NCBI RefSeq assembly: GCF_003368535.1
Contig: NZ_QSLN01000013.1
Coordinates: 1 to 46,289, forward strand
From: Ammonifex thiophilus
GTDB taxonomy: Bacteria; Bacillota; Desulfotomaculia; Desulfotomaculales; Ammonificaceae
Length of the DNA stretch: 46,289 nucleotides
Reading direction: 5' to 3'
The translations under genes and the position numbers were made by a program. The notes under the pieces were generated by a model. The model worked only from the letters and a program-made list of their open reading frames with translations. It was not told the DNA's origin and did no database searches. This document shows positions 1-7,169 of the stretch, in pieces; position 1 is the first letter of the stretch, and every line of letters begins with the position of its first letter.

Positions 1-538
1 GCTCGGGCCACACGCAGGTAACGGTGATCATCATGTCCTGACCCCTGAAACTGTGCTCGTCTATGCTTAAAGCAAAAGCCGGTAGATCTTTAAGGGCCTC
101 CTCGATGTTCACCTGATTGGTCACTTGCTTTAGAAGCAGCCGGCGCAGGGTGCCGGGACTTGTCCTTACCACTTCCGCTGCTCTGCGAAAGCTGCGGTCT
201 TTCAAGTTTTCGAGCCAATCTACTTCCGCCCGCTCGGTTCTTCTTGCTCGAGGTCTGATACCCGGAAATCTTTCAGTGAATACCTTCCCGCAATTCGGGC
301 ATTTGAACCGGCGGGGGCGTACCCAGAGGTAAACCGGTAGCCCGTTGCATCGGGTGTGCAGTTTTGGCCTCCACTCGCGCGACCGGTCGTGAACCCGCCG
401 GGTAAGAGTCTGGCAGGAAGGACAGCTGGCTTCTTTCCTCGGTCGCCCGGCGTATACGTCGATCCTATCTGATTCGATCTTTACCCGGTAGATAATCCAT
501 CCTTGCAGTCCCAGAAGTTCCGCTATAAACTGTTTCAT
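1..538 (-). CDS. ISL3-family transposase, N-terminal part (cut by window edge)
   Basis: Read on the minus strand from an ATG at 538, an open frame runs off the left edge of the window (about 179 residues visible). It begins MKQFIAELLGLQG and has a four-cysteine zinc-ribbon pattern (CPSC at about residues 37-40, CPNC at about 87-90), then a helix-turn-helix stretch, then the start of a DDE-type catalytic domain (SIDEHSFRGQ). That order, zf-ISL3, HTH, DDE, is that of ISL3-family transposases. A ribosome binding site AAGGAGGC lies at 551-558. Whether the rest is intact cannot be seen. Confidence 0.85.
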   Translation of the reverse strand, partial: MKQFIAELLGLQGWIIYRVKIESDRIDVYAGRPRKEASCPSCQTLTRRVHDRSREWRPKLHTRCNGLPVYLWVRPRRFKCPNCGKVFTERFPGIRPRARRTERAEVDWLENLKDRSFRRAAEVVRTSPGTLRRLLLKQVTNQVNIEEALKDLPAFALSIDEHSFRGQDMMITVTCVWPE

Positions 539-613
539 AGGCGGTCGAGAGCCTCCTTTGGGGTTGTGGTGTGTTAAACTATCCCTTGGCTCTTCGGCCG
601 CCTCCTCCTTCTT

Positions 614-638
614 ACTCCACACTTTTTAGCTTAGAGCC
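614..638 (-). repeat. Candidate terminal inverted repeat of the ISL3 element
   Basis: On the minus strand the sequence beginning GGCTCTAAGCTAAAAAGTG, outer end at 638, lies about 75 bp upstream of the transposase start. Several known ISL3 elements have ends starting GGCTCTT, so this could be the element's left end. The matching right end is outside the window, so this is only a candidate. Confidence 0.3.
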
Positions 639-827
639 GTACCCGGAACACCATAACCGGCGAAAACCTTCCTGTCGCCTTTGCCCCGTCAGGGCCACCA
701 CCAGGCGTCAACCATCGGTATACCGCCCGCCTGGAGACGTTGTAGTGAAAAGTTGGTGCAATTGGCACTAAGCGCATGGTAAGCGGGATTGTAATTCGCC
801 GGATTCTCCCGGCCCACATTCTTCGCT
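639..827. other. No clear gene; possible transposase HTH remnant on minus strand
   Basis: Between the ISL3 end and the ABC permease I see no convincing gene. A short minus-strand frame (631-831) contains YNVSRRAVYRWL, which resembles the helix-turn-helix of IS481-type transposases, but the rest does not continue into a recognisable domain. It may be the scar of an old insertion. Confidence 0.25.
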
Positions 828-1775
828 TCACTTACTCACGCGCCAGCGGTACCCGATGAAAACTGCGACGGTGCCCACCAAGAGGTAAATTCCCAACATC
901 GCCAGCAGGAAGAGGAACGGCAGCAGGTAAGGCTTAGGTCCGAAGGCACCAGTAGTGAATGTTAAGGGCAGGATTCGAAGCGTCAACATCTCCGGGGAAT
1001 ACTGCGTGTTCCCCAACCAGCTAAGATTGTCGCAGAGAGAGGAAGCAAGAAGCGACTGGCAGGTGCTCCACGGAGCCACTCTAGCAAAGAATTGCGCTGT
1101 AGGATTGCAATTTCCTAAAAATGCTATTTTTTCTGCAGCAGTCCACACAAAAGCCCCTATCCCTCCCAGGAGCTCCGAGGCGGCGAATATGGTAACAGCG
1201 GCGGCCAAGAGCGCCCAGAGCAGGGCGATGCTGATGTAAATGGCAATGTTGCGCACAAAAGTCACGCTCAGCAAGGCGCCAACCTCCCGCCCTGGCACCT
1301 CAGGCAGAAACAGCGTTGTGATGACCGCACCGAAGACGGTAAGGCCGAGAACGGCCACGATGTAAAGGATAAGCGCCAGCGCCTTTCCCGCGATCACGGT
1401 CGCCAAACACTCCCGGAGCACGGCGAGCTGTCTGATGACGCCGGTCCTCAGATCGTTTCCGAACCAGACGGCGCCCGTGTAGATGAAGAGCGCTATCCCC
1501 CAACCCCCGAGCAAATCAGGGCCTACAATGCCCGGAAGGTTTTTCCAGCGAAACCAGTGAAGGAGCACGTCGAGCTCGGCTCCCCAGCTCGGAGGGGGAG
1601 ATGCTCCTGGAGGAAGGGGGAGAGTTTTGTAGTGCAAGGCAAGCGCGTACTTATATTCCCCGATCATCCCCGGGATGACCAGCAAAAGGGCCAGTAGCGG
1701 GATGACATAAAAGAAAGGCTGGCGGCTCACCCGCATCAATTCCGCTTTAATTATCCGCAGCACGTCCGGCACCAC
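828..1775 (-). CDS. ABC-2 type transporter permease
   Basis: A membrane protein of about 315 residues with a short cytoplasmic N-terminus (DVLRIIKAELMRVSRQPFF), a first membrane segment, an extracytoplasmic loop, and a cluster of five hydrophobic segments in the C-terminal two thirds. This is the layout of ABC-2 permeases that pair with a Nat/Bcr-type ATPase. It overlaps the end of the upstream ATPase gene, so the two are translationally coupled. I chose the GTG at 1775, just after an AAAGGGGGA ribosome site; an ATG at 1799 is the alternative. The substrate is unknown. It forms cargo 1 of the palindrome-promoter cassettes. Confidence 0.8.
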   Translation of the reverse strand: MVPDVLRIIKAELMRVSRQPFFYVIPLLALLLVIPGMIGEYKYALALHYKTLPLPPGASPPPSWGAELDVLLHWFRWKNLPGIVGPDLLGGWGIALFIYTGAVWFGNDLRTGVIRQLAVLRECLATVIAGKALALILYIVAVLGLTVFGAVITTLFLPEVPGREVGALLSVTFVRNIAIYISIALLWALLAAAVTIFAASELLGGIGAFVWTAAEKIAFLGNCNPTAQFFARVAPWSTCQSLLASSLCDNLSWLGNTQYSPEMLTLRILPLTFTTGAFGPKPYLLPFLFLLAMLGIYLLVGTVAVFIGYRWRVSK

Positions 1776-2646
1776 TGTTCCCCCTTTTCTCGGCGTCATT
1801 AAGCAGAGCCTTTAACTCCGGAAGCAGCACCTGGCTGCCCTGTGGCGAAACACCGTGCTCGGCAAGGTGTTGTTGAAAGGCGAGAGCCGCTTCCTTTGTT
1901 ACCGTTACGGTTGTCCAGGAACCCCTCTCGTCAACCTCCAACATCCCTGGGAACTGTAAAAGTTGCCTGGGGGTGTCGGGAGAAAGATAAAAAATGACGC
2001 GCGATGCCTGCTCTGCCAGCTTCTTCATTTCACCGGAAAAAACAAGGCGCCCTCCCCGTAGCAAGACGAGATGGTCCGCCAAAAGGGTGACCCTTTCTAG
2101 CTGGTGGCTAGAAAAGATGAGTATTTTGTTCTGCGCCCGGTAGGAGGCAAACTCCTCCTCCACCAGCCGCTGCCCCTCCAAGTCTAGTCCGTTGAAAGGT
2201 TCGTCCAGTATGAGGAACTTGGGGTAACCCAGAAAGGCGCAGGCCAGGCCAAGGCGCTTCCTCATCCCCAAGGAAAAGTCCCTGATCTTTTTCCTTTCGG
2301 AAACGCCCCACTTTTCCAACATGGCCCTGACCTCGTCCCGGCTGACGGGGTTCTCGCGCAAAGAGTTGAAGTACCAAGCCTGGTCTTCTCCCGTGAGGTA
2401 AGGGTAAAATGGCGGCTCTTCCGCCAGAAAACCCATTTCGGCCCGAATCTTTGCCGGAGGAAGTCCGTTGAAAGCCACGCTGCCGCTGGTGGGAAGAACG
2501 CGGCCGGTAAGGATATGGAAGAGGGTGCTCTTTCCGGCCCCGTTGGGCCCCACGACCGCGGTGACCCCGGGCCCAAGGACGAAAGATACCTGCTTTAAGG
2601 CCTCAACCGGCCCGAATCTTTTGGTAACTTGCACGAGCTCGAGCAA
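1747..2646 (-). CDS. ABC transporter ATP-binding protein
   Basis: A 299-residue ATPase that would power the neighbouring ABC-2 permease. Walker A GPNGAGKS is at residues 33-40, the signature SLGMRKRL at about 125-132, Walker B FLILDEP at about 144-150, and a switch histidine in FSSHQLE near 180. The start is a TTG at 2646, ten bases after AAGGAGGCG. A leader of about 190 bases lies between the start and the promoter at 2847-2875. A C-terminal extension of some 80 residues is typical of this drug/antibiotic-export subfamily. The gene is directly downstream of a palindromic promoter next to the GAF-LuxR regulator, so control by that regulator is inferred. Confidence 0.9.
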   Translation of the reverse strand: MLELVQVTKRFGPVEALKQVSFVLGPGVTAVVGPNGAGKSTLFHILTGRVLPTSGSVAFNGLPPAKIRAEMGFLAEEPPFYPYLTGEDQAWYFNSLRENPVSRDEVRAMLEKWGVSERKKIRDFSLGMRKRLGLACAFLGYPKFLILDEPFNGLDLEGQRLVEEEFASYRAQNKILIFSSHQLERVTLLADHLVLLRGGRLVFSGEMKKLAEQASRVIFYLSPDTPRQLLQFPGMLEVDERGSWTTVTVTKEAALAFQQHLAEHGVSPQGSQVLLPELKALLNDAEKRGNSGAGRAADN

Positions 2647-2690
2647 GGATTTTTACGCCTCCTTTCGGTGCCTCGGAGATTCCACAGAGC

Positions 2691-2727
2691 GGGGCGGGAG
2701 CAGCCTCAGAATAAACTCCCCCGCCCC
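2691..2727 (-). promoter_or_regulatory. Hairpin in leader of ABC operon
   Basis: GGGGCGGGAG at 2691-2700 faces CTCCCCCGCCCC at 2716-2727, a stem of about ten GC-rich pairs with one bulge and a 15-base loop, ending about 30 bases upstream of the ATPase ribosome site. There is no T run, so it is more likely an mRNA structure than a terminator. Confidence 0.4.
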
Positions 2728-2846
2728 ACTTGCTCTTCGGTCACCGTACGTCGACCTAGTAGACGTATGCCCAAGATGTTGGTATTGCAGAATAAGCTCA
2801 GAGCTTAGCCTTATCTTCCCTCCCTTCTCCTGCGCTTTCTGCCCCC

Positions 2847-2894
2847 AGTGTAACCTAGACATTTCCAAGTGTAAATACTGTAAAAACAGTATTT
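2847..2894 (-). promoter_or_regulatory. Palindromic operator and promoter, copy 1
   Basis: On the minus strand: palindrome AAATACTG-N6-CAGTATTT (2873-2894), whose right arm runs into a -35 box TTTACA (2875-2870), then exactly 17 bases, then -10 box TACACT (2852-2847). It directs the ABC operon at 2646. The same 22-bp layout and spacing recurs at 5953-6000 and 7917-7964. Centred near -44, it fits a class II activator site; the adjacent LuxR-type protein is the likely binder (inference). Confidence 0.75.
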
Positions 2895-2980
2895 TTCTAC
2901 TGCGAGAACAGTAGATCATCGTTTTCTGGCGTAGGTATCCTTGCGCTGGGAAAGGGCCAAAGAGTGCTGCCCAAAGCAAA

Positions 2981-3814
2981 TCAGCGCCTCAGTTTGGCCA
3001 GCAGTTCGCGCAAGTTGCGGACGCCAAACTTTCGGTAAATGTTCCAGCGATGGGTTTTGACCGTACTCCGGCTTATATGAAGCCTTCTAGCGATTTCCAC
3101 ATCGTCCAGCCACTCAAGCATCAACTTTAAAACTTCCCGCTCACGGGCGGTAAGTCTTGCGGCCACCTCCGGCGGGATACGGAGTGGCGCTGGAGCAGCA
3201 TCATTTTCCTGGCAGGTGCGGAGCTCGGCCAGGAGTAACCGGTCCTCTATCCGGGCCACCAGCGTTTGCAGGTGCGCCGCAGCCAGGCCGAGCTCTTTCT
3301 CGGCGTGCAGCGAGATGTCGAGGTAGCCTGAGATTTTGCCGTTAGGGTCCTTCACCGGGCTGGCGACGCACCACCAGTATTTGAAGAGCCGGCAGTAGTG
3401 CTGCTCGCCTCTTATAGCCACGAGGCGCCGAAGCTCTTTCGCTAAGCTGAGGGCGTTGGTGCCGCAGCTTTCTTCAGTGAAAATGGTGCCGGGCATGAAA
3501 CCCTTTCTTTCGGCGGCGGTCAGAACCTCCGGCGCAGCGAAGATTTCAAGCGCCACCAGTTCCGGATCGCAGAGGATGTAGAGGTAACTCTTGCGATGGC
3601 AGATCGGTGCAACGATGTGCCGGGCCAGGGTCACCAGCGAAAGGTTGGCCTTGAGGCGCGGTGCGAGCTCGGTGGGATTCAGGATTTTGCGGGGGCTGGG
3701 CGCACCCGGAGGCACGCCCAACCGGCGGCAGCGGGCGTAAGAAGCTTCCAGTTCCTCATGGGAGCAGAGGTAGGTCTCCTCTTCCCCCGAACTCGCTGTT
3801 CGCAGAAAGGGCAT
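2981..3814 (-). CDS. GAF-sensor LuxR-type transcriptional regulator
   Basis: A 277-residue protein. Residues about 55-172 match the GAF-type sensor region known from AcoR/DhaR activators: GFMPGT, EESCGTNAL, RGEQHYC, and an SPVKDPNGKISGYLDIS stretch. Residues about 219-277 are a LuxR-type helix-turn-helix (LTAREREVLKLM, EIARRLHISRSTVKTH). There is no response-regulator receiver domain, so it probably senses a small molecule directly. The start at 3814 has GGAGGGG seven bases upstream. The gene sits directly upstream of palindromic promoter copy 1 and a decayed copy of it sits upstream of copy 2, which makes it the natural regulator of the palindrome regulon. The ligand is unknown. Confidence 0.85.
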   Translation of the reverse strand: MPFLRTASSGEEETYLCSHEELEASYARCRRLGVPPGAPSPRKILNPTELAPRLKANLSLVTLARHIVAPICHRKSYLYILCDPELVALEIFAAPEVLTAAERKGFMPGTIFTEESCGTNALSLAKELRRLVAIRGEQHYCRLFKYWWCVASPVKDPNGKISGYLDISLHAEKELGLAAAHLQTLVARIEDRLLLAELRTCQENDAAPAPLRIPPEVAARLTAREREVLKLMLEWLDDVEIARRLHISRSTVKTHRWNIYRKFGVRNLRELLAKLRR

Positions 3815-3890
3815 ATCGCATTCCCCTCCGGGCGATTTTCTTTAGCTTTAGCGACGCCGGAGCCCTTTTTGTGACAGGGTAGCGGCAATT

Positions 3891-3919
3891 TTTTTAGGGA
3901 TTCGTCAAAATGGTATCAA
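3891..3919 (-). promoter_or_regulatory. Candidate promoter of the GAF-LuxR regulator
   Basis: Minus-strand TTGATA (3919-3914), 17 bases, TAAAAA (3896-3891), about 80 bases upstream of the regulator start. The full palindrome is absent here, so the regulator does not appear to belong to its own regulon. Confidence 0.45.
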
Positions 3920-4076
3920 TCTCCTGCCAAGACCAGAAGGAATCTTCCAGAAATAAGGGAATTAAGATAAGGAGCTAAACTGCTCAGAGTGGTACTAGAA
4001 ACCCGGTTGAGCACCCATAAAGTGAAGTCAACTGTAGACTGCAAGTCTAAACCACCTCGTTTGTCGGAAGTTACCA

Positions 4077-4266
4077 GACGAAAAATTCTCGCGTTGACTT
4101 TAAAGGGCGAGCTCTAATCAGCAGCTGCCTCCGGCGAGATGCGGGGCGCTTTACTTATAGGTACCTTCGCTTTACAATATCAACTGAAGTAGCCTGTAAA
4201 CCAGGAGGTAAAGAGTAATGTTCGCCAGACTCTCAAAAAAAAGGCCAGATTACTCTTCCGGCTGAG
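4077..4266 (+). repeat. Direct repeat, copy 1 (partner at 6167-6357)
   Basis: About 190 bp nearly identical to 6167-6357, same orientation, differing at a few positions (for example GGGCGAGC versus GGGCGGGC). The repeats flank the peptidase operon and regulator remnant, so recombination between them would delete about 2.1 kb including cargo 2. Confidence 0.9.
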
Positions 4267-4310
4267 GTAGGAGCATTACCCGGTGGAACCTTAGAAGTTA
4301 CCGGAATGCC
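4077..4310 (+). pseudogene. VapBC remnant: promoter and vapB start fused to vapC end
   Basis: Bases 4077-4266 repeat 6167-6357 almost perfectly: promoter, ribosome site and the first codons of vapB (ATG at 4218). The A run after codon 6 has eight A instead of seven, which frameshifts it. At about 4270 the sequence jumps to a match of the last bases of vapC (GCATTACCCGGTGGAACC, compare 6919-6938) and the sequence after its stop. The middle of both genes, roughly 560 bp, is gone. This is an internal-deletion scar of a second toxin-antitoxin copy. The preceding 3920-4076 holds nothing I recognise. Confidence 0.8.
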
Positions 4311-4373
4311 GTATCCTGAACATGAGGTAGCCCCCAGCCAGGAAAAGAGAAACAAGTGTTGCTGCTATCAAGT

Positions 4374-5237
4374 TCACTTGACATGGGCACGCCGAGCAAG
4401 GAAGACGAAAGCTCCCGCGGCGGCAAGAAAAGCTCCACCGACCAGAAAAGGCCAAATGGGCTGCGAGGTAAAAGTAATTTTGCTCGGAGCACCTGTTTCC
4501 TTACCAGGCTGTGCCTGCATCTCCTTCAGAACAGGGCCTACTGTGGCCGCAACTTTCTCGCGCGGGTAAAGCTCCCCACTCTTTAGCCCCCAGGCCTCAG
4601 GGACGCCACCGTGGATCAGCGGAATAAGGTATTCTTTGCCGTCGGAGGCAATGACAAGAAAATCGGTGTGTAGTGGTGGCAAGGTGAAGTGGGCATAGGC
4701 ATCTGCCTGCCGGATCCCGTGATTTAATAATAGGGTCTCTATCTGCCCAGGATCAGCAAGAAACTTCAATTCCTTCTCCCGAAAGCTACCGCCAATCTCG
4801 ACTACCTGCCATTCTCCCTGGAATTTTTCTACCCTGAAAGAGGCCACGGGGACACCTGCTTTCGTTGAGACGGGAACTTCCCAATAGTAGTGGCAACGCT
4901 CGATTACCGGTATTAGAGATTTATTTCCGCTTAAAGCCTGGACCAAAGCTTCGTCAGGAAGGAAAACCTTAAGAGGTTCGCCAGGGACAAGATCCTCGGG
5001 GCTGTTGACCTCGGCCAACCCTTTCCGTCCTAAGTCGGCCCGGTGTCGCACAAGAAAATCGAGCGGTTTACCCTTCTTTATTGCCGACTGCACGGCTTCC
5101 CTCTCCGGGGCTTGGGATAGTGCTTGGCTTGACAGAAGCTCTTTTACAGGCAAGGAAGCAAAGGAACCCGGGACAACAAGAAACAGCCCAAGAATTGCCG
5201 TAAGACAGAGATTAACTAGTATCCTTAGCGCTCGCAT
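4374..5237 (-). CDS. Secreted, C-terminally membrane-anchored protein of unknown function
   Basis: A 287-residue protein with a signal peptide (about residues 1-28, ending near GSFA-S), a soluble domain of about 225 residues, and a C-terminal hydrophobic segment (about 261-281) followed by ARRAHVK, so it should face outward and be held in the membrane. I recognise no named domain; the soluble part has alternating beta-rich stretches. It starts at ATG 5237 with GGAGGTGATT just upstream and lies 27 bases after the papain-like peptidase gene, so both are on one transcript from the palindromic promoter at 5953-6000. A role as partner, substrate anchor or inhibitor of the peptidase is inference from position. 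Confidence 0.7.
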   Translation of the reverse strand: MRALRILVNLCLTAILGLFLVVPGSFASLPVKELLSSQALSQAPEREAVQSAIKKGKPLDFLVRHRADLGRKGLAEVNSPEDLVPGEPLKVFLPDEALVQALSGNKSLIPVIERCHYYWEVPVSTKAGVPVASFRVEKFQGEWQVVEIGGSFREKELKFLADPGQIETLLLNHGIRQADAYAHFTLPPLHTDFLVIASDGKEYLIPLIHGGVPEAWGLKSGELYPREKVAATVGPVLKEMQAQPGKETGAPSKITFTSQPIWPFLVGGAFLAAAGAFVFLARRAHVK

Positions 5238-5264
5238 AAATCAATCACCTCCTACTGGATATAC

Positions 5265-5825
5265 TTAGGCGTAAAAAAGAGAGCCGGTCCAGCTCCAACT
5301 GCTGTTATTCACATAGTAGGAATATGAGCAGCCATGGCCTAAGCCGTCCCAGGGATCGTTATATATTACCCATCCGGTAGCTGTGTCGTAACCCTTTATT
5401 ACTTGCGCGTGGGCACCGCCTACTGCCCAAGAAATCCTAGTCCCGATGGGACTTAATTTGTTTATTTGGTATTGAACAGCAGTATATGAGAGAGCGTTAT
5501 ATTGGATAGATCCCGGCCTACCCGTATAATACCTAACGTAATATTCGCTGTCGGCAAGCGTGCCCGGTTGATTGAAATTGGATCCGTACTTAAGTTGTGC
5601 AATCGTAACGTCCCGGTCAACAGTATCACCCTTAAAATATGCGATAATCATGGATGCTCGCGTCGCCCAACATATCTGATCATAGGGCTGTTGGGAAAAC
5701 TCAGGCACATTTAGGACCATCCGTGTTGCTGACACAGTTCCCGGGAGATATAAAGACAGACAAAAGAGAAACAAAGCTAGAGCAGCCAGCTTTATTCTCC
5801 AACGCCAAGAAACCATACGTCTCAT
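5265..5825 (-). CDS. Secreted papain-like (C39-like) cysteine peptidase
   Basis: With the start at ATG 5825 (GGGAGGGGG seven bases upstream) the protein has 186 residues: a basic N-terminus, a hydrophobic signal segment (about 11-30), then a compact peptidase domain. Catalytic residues can be placed as Cys52 in DQICWATRASM, His139 in GGAHAQVIKGYD and Asp157 in VIYNDPWD, with Gln45 or Gln46 upstream as oxyanion residue. This is the pattern of the C39-like/papain-like family of secreted peptidases. It is not fused to an ABC exporter as bacteriocin-processing C39 domains are. It heads the cargo 2 operon. The substrate is unknown. Confidence 0.8.
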   Translation of the reverse strand: MRRMVSWRWRIKLAALALFLFCLSLYLPGTVSATRMVLNVPEFSQQPYDQICWATRASMIIAYFKGDTVDRDVTIAQLKYGSNFNQPGTLADSEYYVRYYTGRPGSIQYNALSYTAVQYQINKLSPIGTRISWAVGGAHAQVIKGYDTATGWVIYNDPWDGLGHGCSYSYYVNNSSWSWTGSLFYA

Positions 5826-5952
5826 CCGTTTCCCCCTCCCTATATTTCTTCTACGCTTCAATCCGTCGCCAAACCCCATTTTCCCGCTGCAAAGCAACTT
5901 TTCTATACCGCCTCCCCCTAACTCGAAATTCCCTACTAACGCCTTTTACCCC

Positions 5953-6000
5953 AGTATAGCCCAGTTTTTCTCTGGTGTAAATACCACAAAAATGGTATTT
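5953..6000 (-). promoter_or_regulatory. Palindromic operator and promoter, copy 2
   Basis: Minus strand: palindrome AAATACCA-N6-TGGTATTT (5979-6000), -35 TTTACA (5981-5976), 17 bases, -10 TATACT (5958-5953). It drives the peptidase operon starting at 5825. Layout and spacing are the same as at 2847-2894 and 7917-7964. Confidence 0.8.
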
Positions 6001-6016
6001 TTACTTCGCCCCGCAA

Positions 6017-6165
6017 TCAGCGCCTTGGCTTGTCGTGTAATTCGTACAAGTTGCTGAGGCCAAGTTTTTGATAGATTGCTGCCCGCCTCTGATAACTACC
6101 AAACCCCGGAGCTCCCGCGCCGGTGTTAAGGCGTTCGTGCCGCCGGAGCCCTTTTTGTGACAGGT
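6017..6165 (-). pseudogene. Decayed second copy of the GAF-LuxR regulator
   Basis: Read on the minus strand, the segment ends in IYQKLGLSNLYELHDKPRR followed by TGA, which aligns with the last residues of the intact regulator (IYRKFGVRNLRELLAKLRR). Further upstream it encodes GTNALTPARELRGLVVIRG, aligning with GTNALSLAKELRRLVAIRG from the GAF region, and before that the untranslated CCGGAGCCCTTTTTGTGAC found upstream of the intact gene (3858-3876). So the copy keeps its two ends and a piece of the GAF domain, with at least two internal deletions. It lies in the same place relative to promoter copy 2 as the intact gene does to copy 1. Confidence 0.8.
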
Positions 6166-6166
6166 T

Positions 6167-6357
6167 GACGAAAAATTCTCGCGTTGACTTTAAAGGGCGG
6201 GCTCTAATCAGCAGCTGCCTCCGGCGAGATGCGGGGCGCTTTACTTATAGGTACCTTCGCTTTACAATATCAACTGAAGTAGCCTGTAAGCCAGGAGGTA
6301 AAGAGTAATGTTCGCCAGGCTCTCAAAAAAAGGCCAGATTACTCTTCCGGCTGAGGT
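6167..6357 (+). repeat. Direct repeat, copy 2 (partner at 4077-4266)
   Basis: This copy carries the intact vapBC promoter, ribosome site and start of vapB. See the partner at 4077-4266 for the comparison. Confidence 0.9.
6240..6268 (+). promoter_or_regulatory. Promoter of vapBC
   Basis: TTTACT (6240-6245), 17 bases, TACAAT (6263-6268), then a ribosome site CCAGGAGGTAA before the ATG at 6308. The same promoter is kept in the 4077 remnant. Confidence 0.55.
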
Positions 6358-6553
6358 TAGGAGGTTGCTCAAGCTCCGCCCCGGGGCACGCGTGCGCTTC
6401 GTGCTTGAAGAAAATGCCGTCCGCCTTCTCCCGGTCGAAGGGGGAATCGAGTCGCTCAAGGGCGCGGTCAAAGTAGATGCACCGCAGGATTTCAAAGCTG
6501 TCCGCCACCGAGCGATGGAGGAGCGCAGCCGTGAAGAGGCCTCGCGTGCTTGA
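6308..6553 (+). CDS. vapB: VapB-type antitoxin, SpoVT/AbrB fold
   Basis: An 81-residue protein with an N-terminal swapped-hairpin DNA-binding domain (LSKKGQITLPAEVRRLLKLRPGARVRFVL, about residues 5-33 onward) and a charged C-terminal tail that should bind the toxin. It would repress its own promoter and neutralise VapC. The toxin gene overlaps its 3' end by 23 bases, the usual coupled layout. The first 16 codons are repeated in the remnant at 4218. Confidence 0.85.
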   Translation: MFARLSKKGQITLPAEVRRLLKLRPGARVRFVLEENAVRLLPVEGGIESLKGAVKVDAPQDFKAVRHRAMEERSREEASRA

Positions 6554-6941
6554 CGCTAACGTTATCTTGCGCTTTCTGACCAACGATGTCCCGGAGCAAG
6601 CCGACCGGTGCGCCGAACTGTTAAAGCGGCTGGAGGCCGGTGCCGAGGAGGTCTGGCTGCCGGAGCTGGTCCTGGCGGATATTGTGTGGACCCTCGAGAA
6701 GTTTTACCACCAGCCCAAGGAGCGGATCAGGGAGCTTCTCACCCCGCTTTTAAACCTGCACGGCCTGCGCTTTACCGGCAAGAGAATCGCCAAAGAGGCG
6801 CTCAGGCTCTACGCCGAGAAGAATGTCGACTGGACCGACGCCTTCGTTGCCGCCCAGATGCTCTCCCGCAAACAGGGCGAGATTTATTCTTACGACAGGG
6901 ATTTCGAGAAGATCGAAGGCATTACCCGGGTGGAACCCTAG
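6531..6941 (+). CDS. vapC: VapC-type PIN-domain ribonuclease toxin
   Basis: Starting at GTG 6531 (GGAGGAGCG just upstream) the protein has 136 residues and is a single PIN domain. The acidic metal-binding residues can be placed as Asp8 (RVLDANVILRFL), Asp50 (VLADIVWTL), Asp103 (DWTDAFVAA) and Asp122 (SYDRDFEKI). PIN toxins of this kind cut RNA in the absence of antitoxin. All catalytic positions are present, so this copy looks active. A longer upstream start at 6477 is possible in frame, but the added residues do not resemble PIN proteins. Confidence 0.85.
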   Translation: MKRPRVLDANVILRFLTNDVPEQADRCAELLKRLEAGAEEVWLPELVLADIVWTLEKFYHQPKERIRELLTPLLNLHGLRFTGKRIAKEALRLYAEKNVDWTDAFVAAQMLSRKQGEIYSYDRDFEKIEGITRVEP

Positions 6942-6962
6942 GGGTTGCCGGATGCGCAATTA

Positions 6963-6995
6963 GGGGGCGGCCTTCATTCGTTGATCACCGCCCCC
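6963..6995 (+). terminator. Hairpin after vapBC
   Basis: GGGGGCGG (6963-6970) pairs with CCGCCCCC (6988-6995), an eight-pair stem 21 bases after the vapC stop. There is no clear T run, so termination is only likely. The following 6996-7169 shows nothing but a short repeat of CCTTATAAACT. Confidence 0.5.
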
Positions 6996-7169
6996 CCCTT
7001 ATAAACTCTTTCCCTTATAAACTGTCTGCGCTTGGGCTTTTCTGTCCAGCTTGGCACATTGGTGGGAGCAAAGATAGTAGAAGCCTAAACACAAGAAATC
7101 CTACCGCGTCGATATTTAAGGTTACTTCATCAATGGCCTTGGACAACCTAAAGTGGGTTTCCCATCTAC

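Noticed and set aside
588-610. GGCTCTTCGGCC as an ISL3 end
   Set aside because: It reads away from the transposase gene, the wrong orientation for this element's end.
2653-2979. 108-residue minus-strand frame spanning the first palindromic promoter
   Set aside because: It contains the promoter and operator, has no ribosome site and no recognisable protein features.
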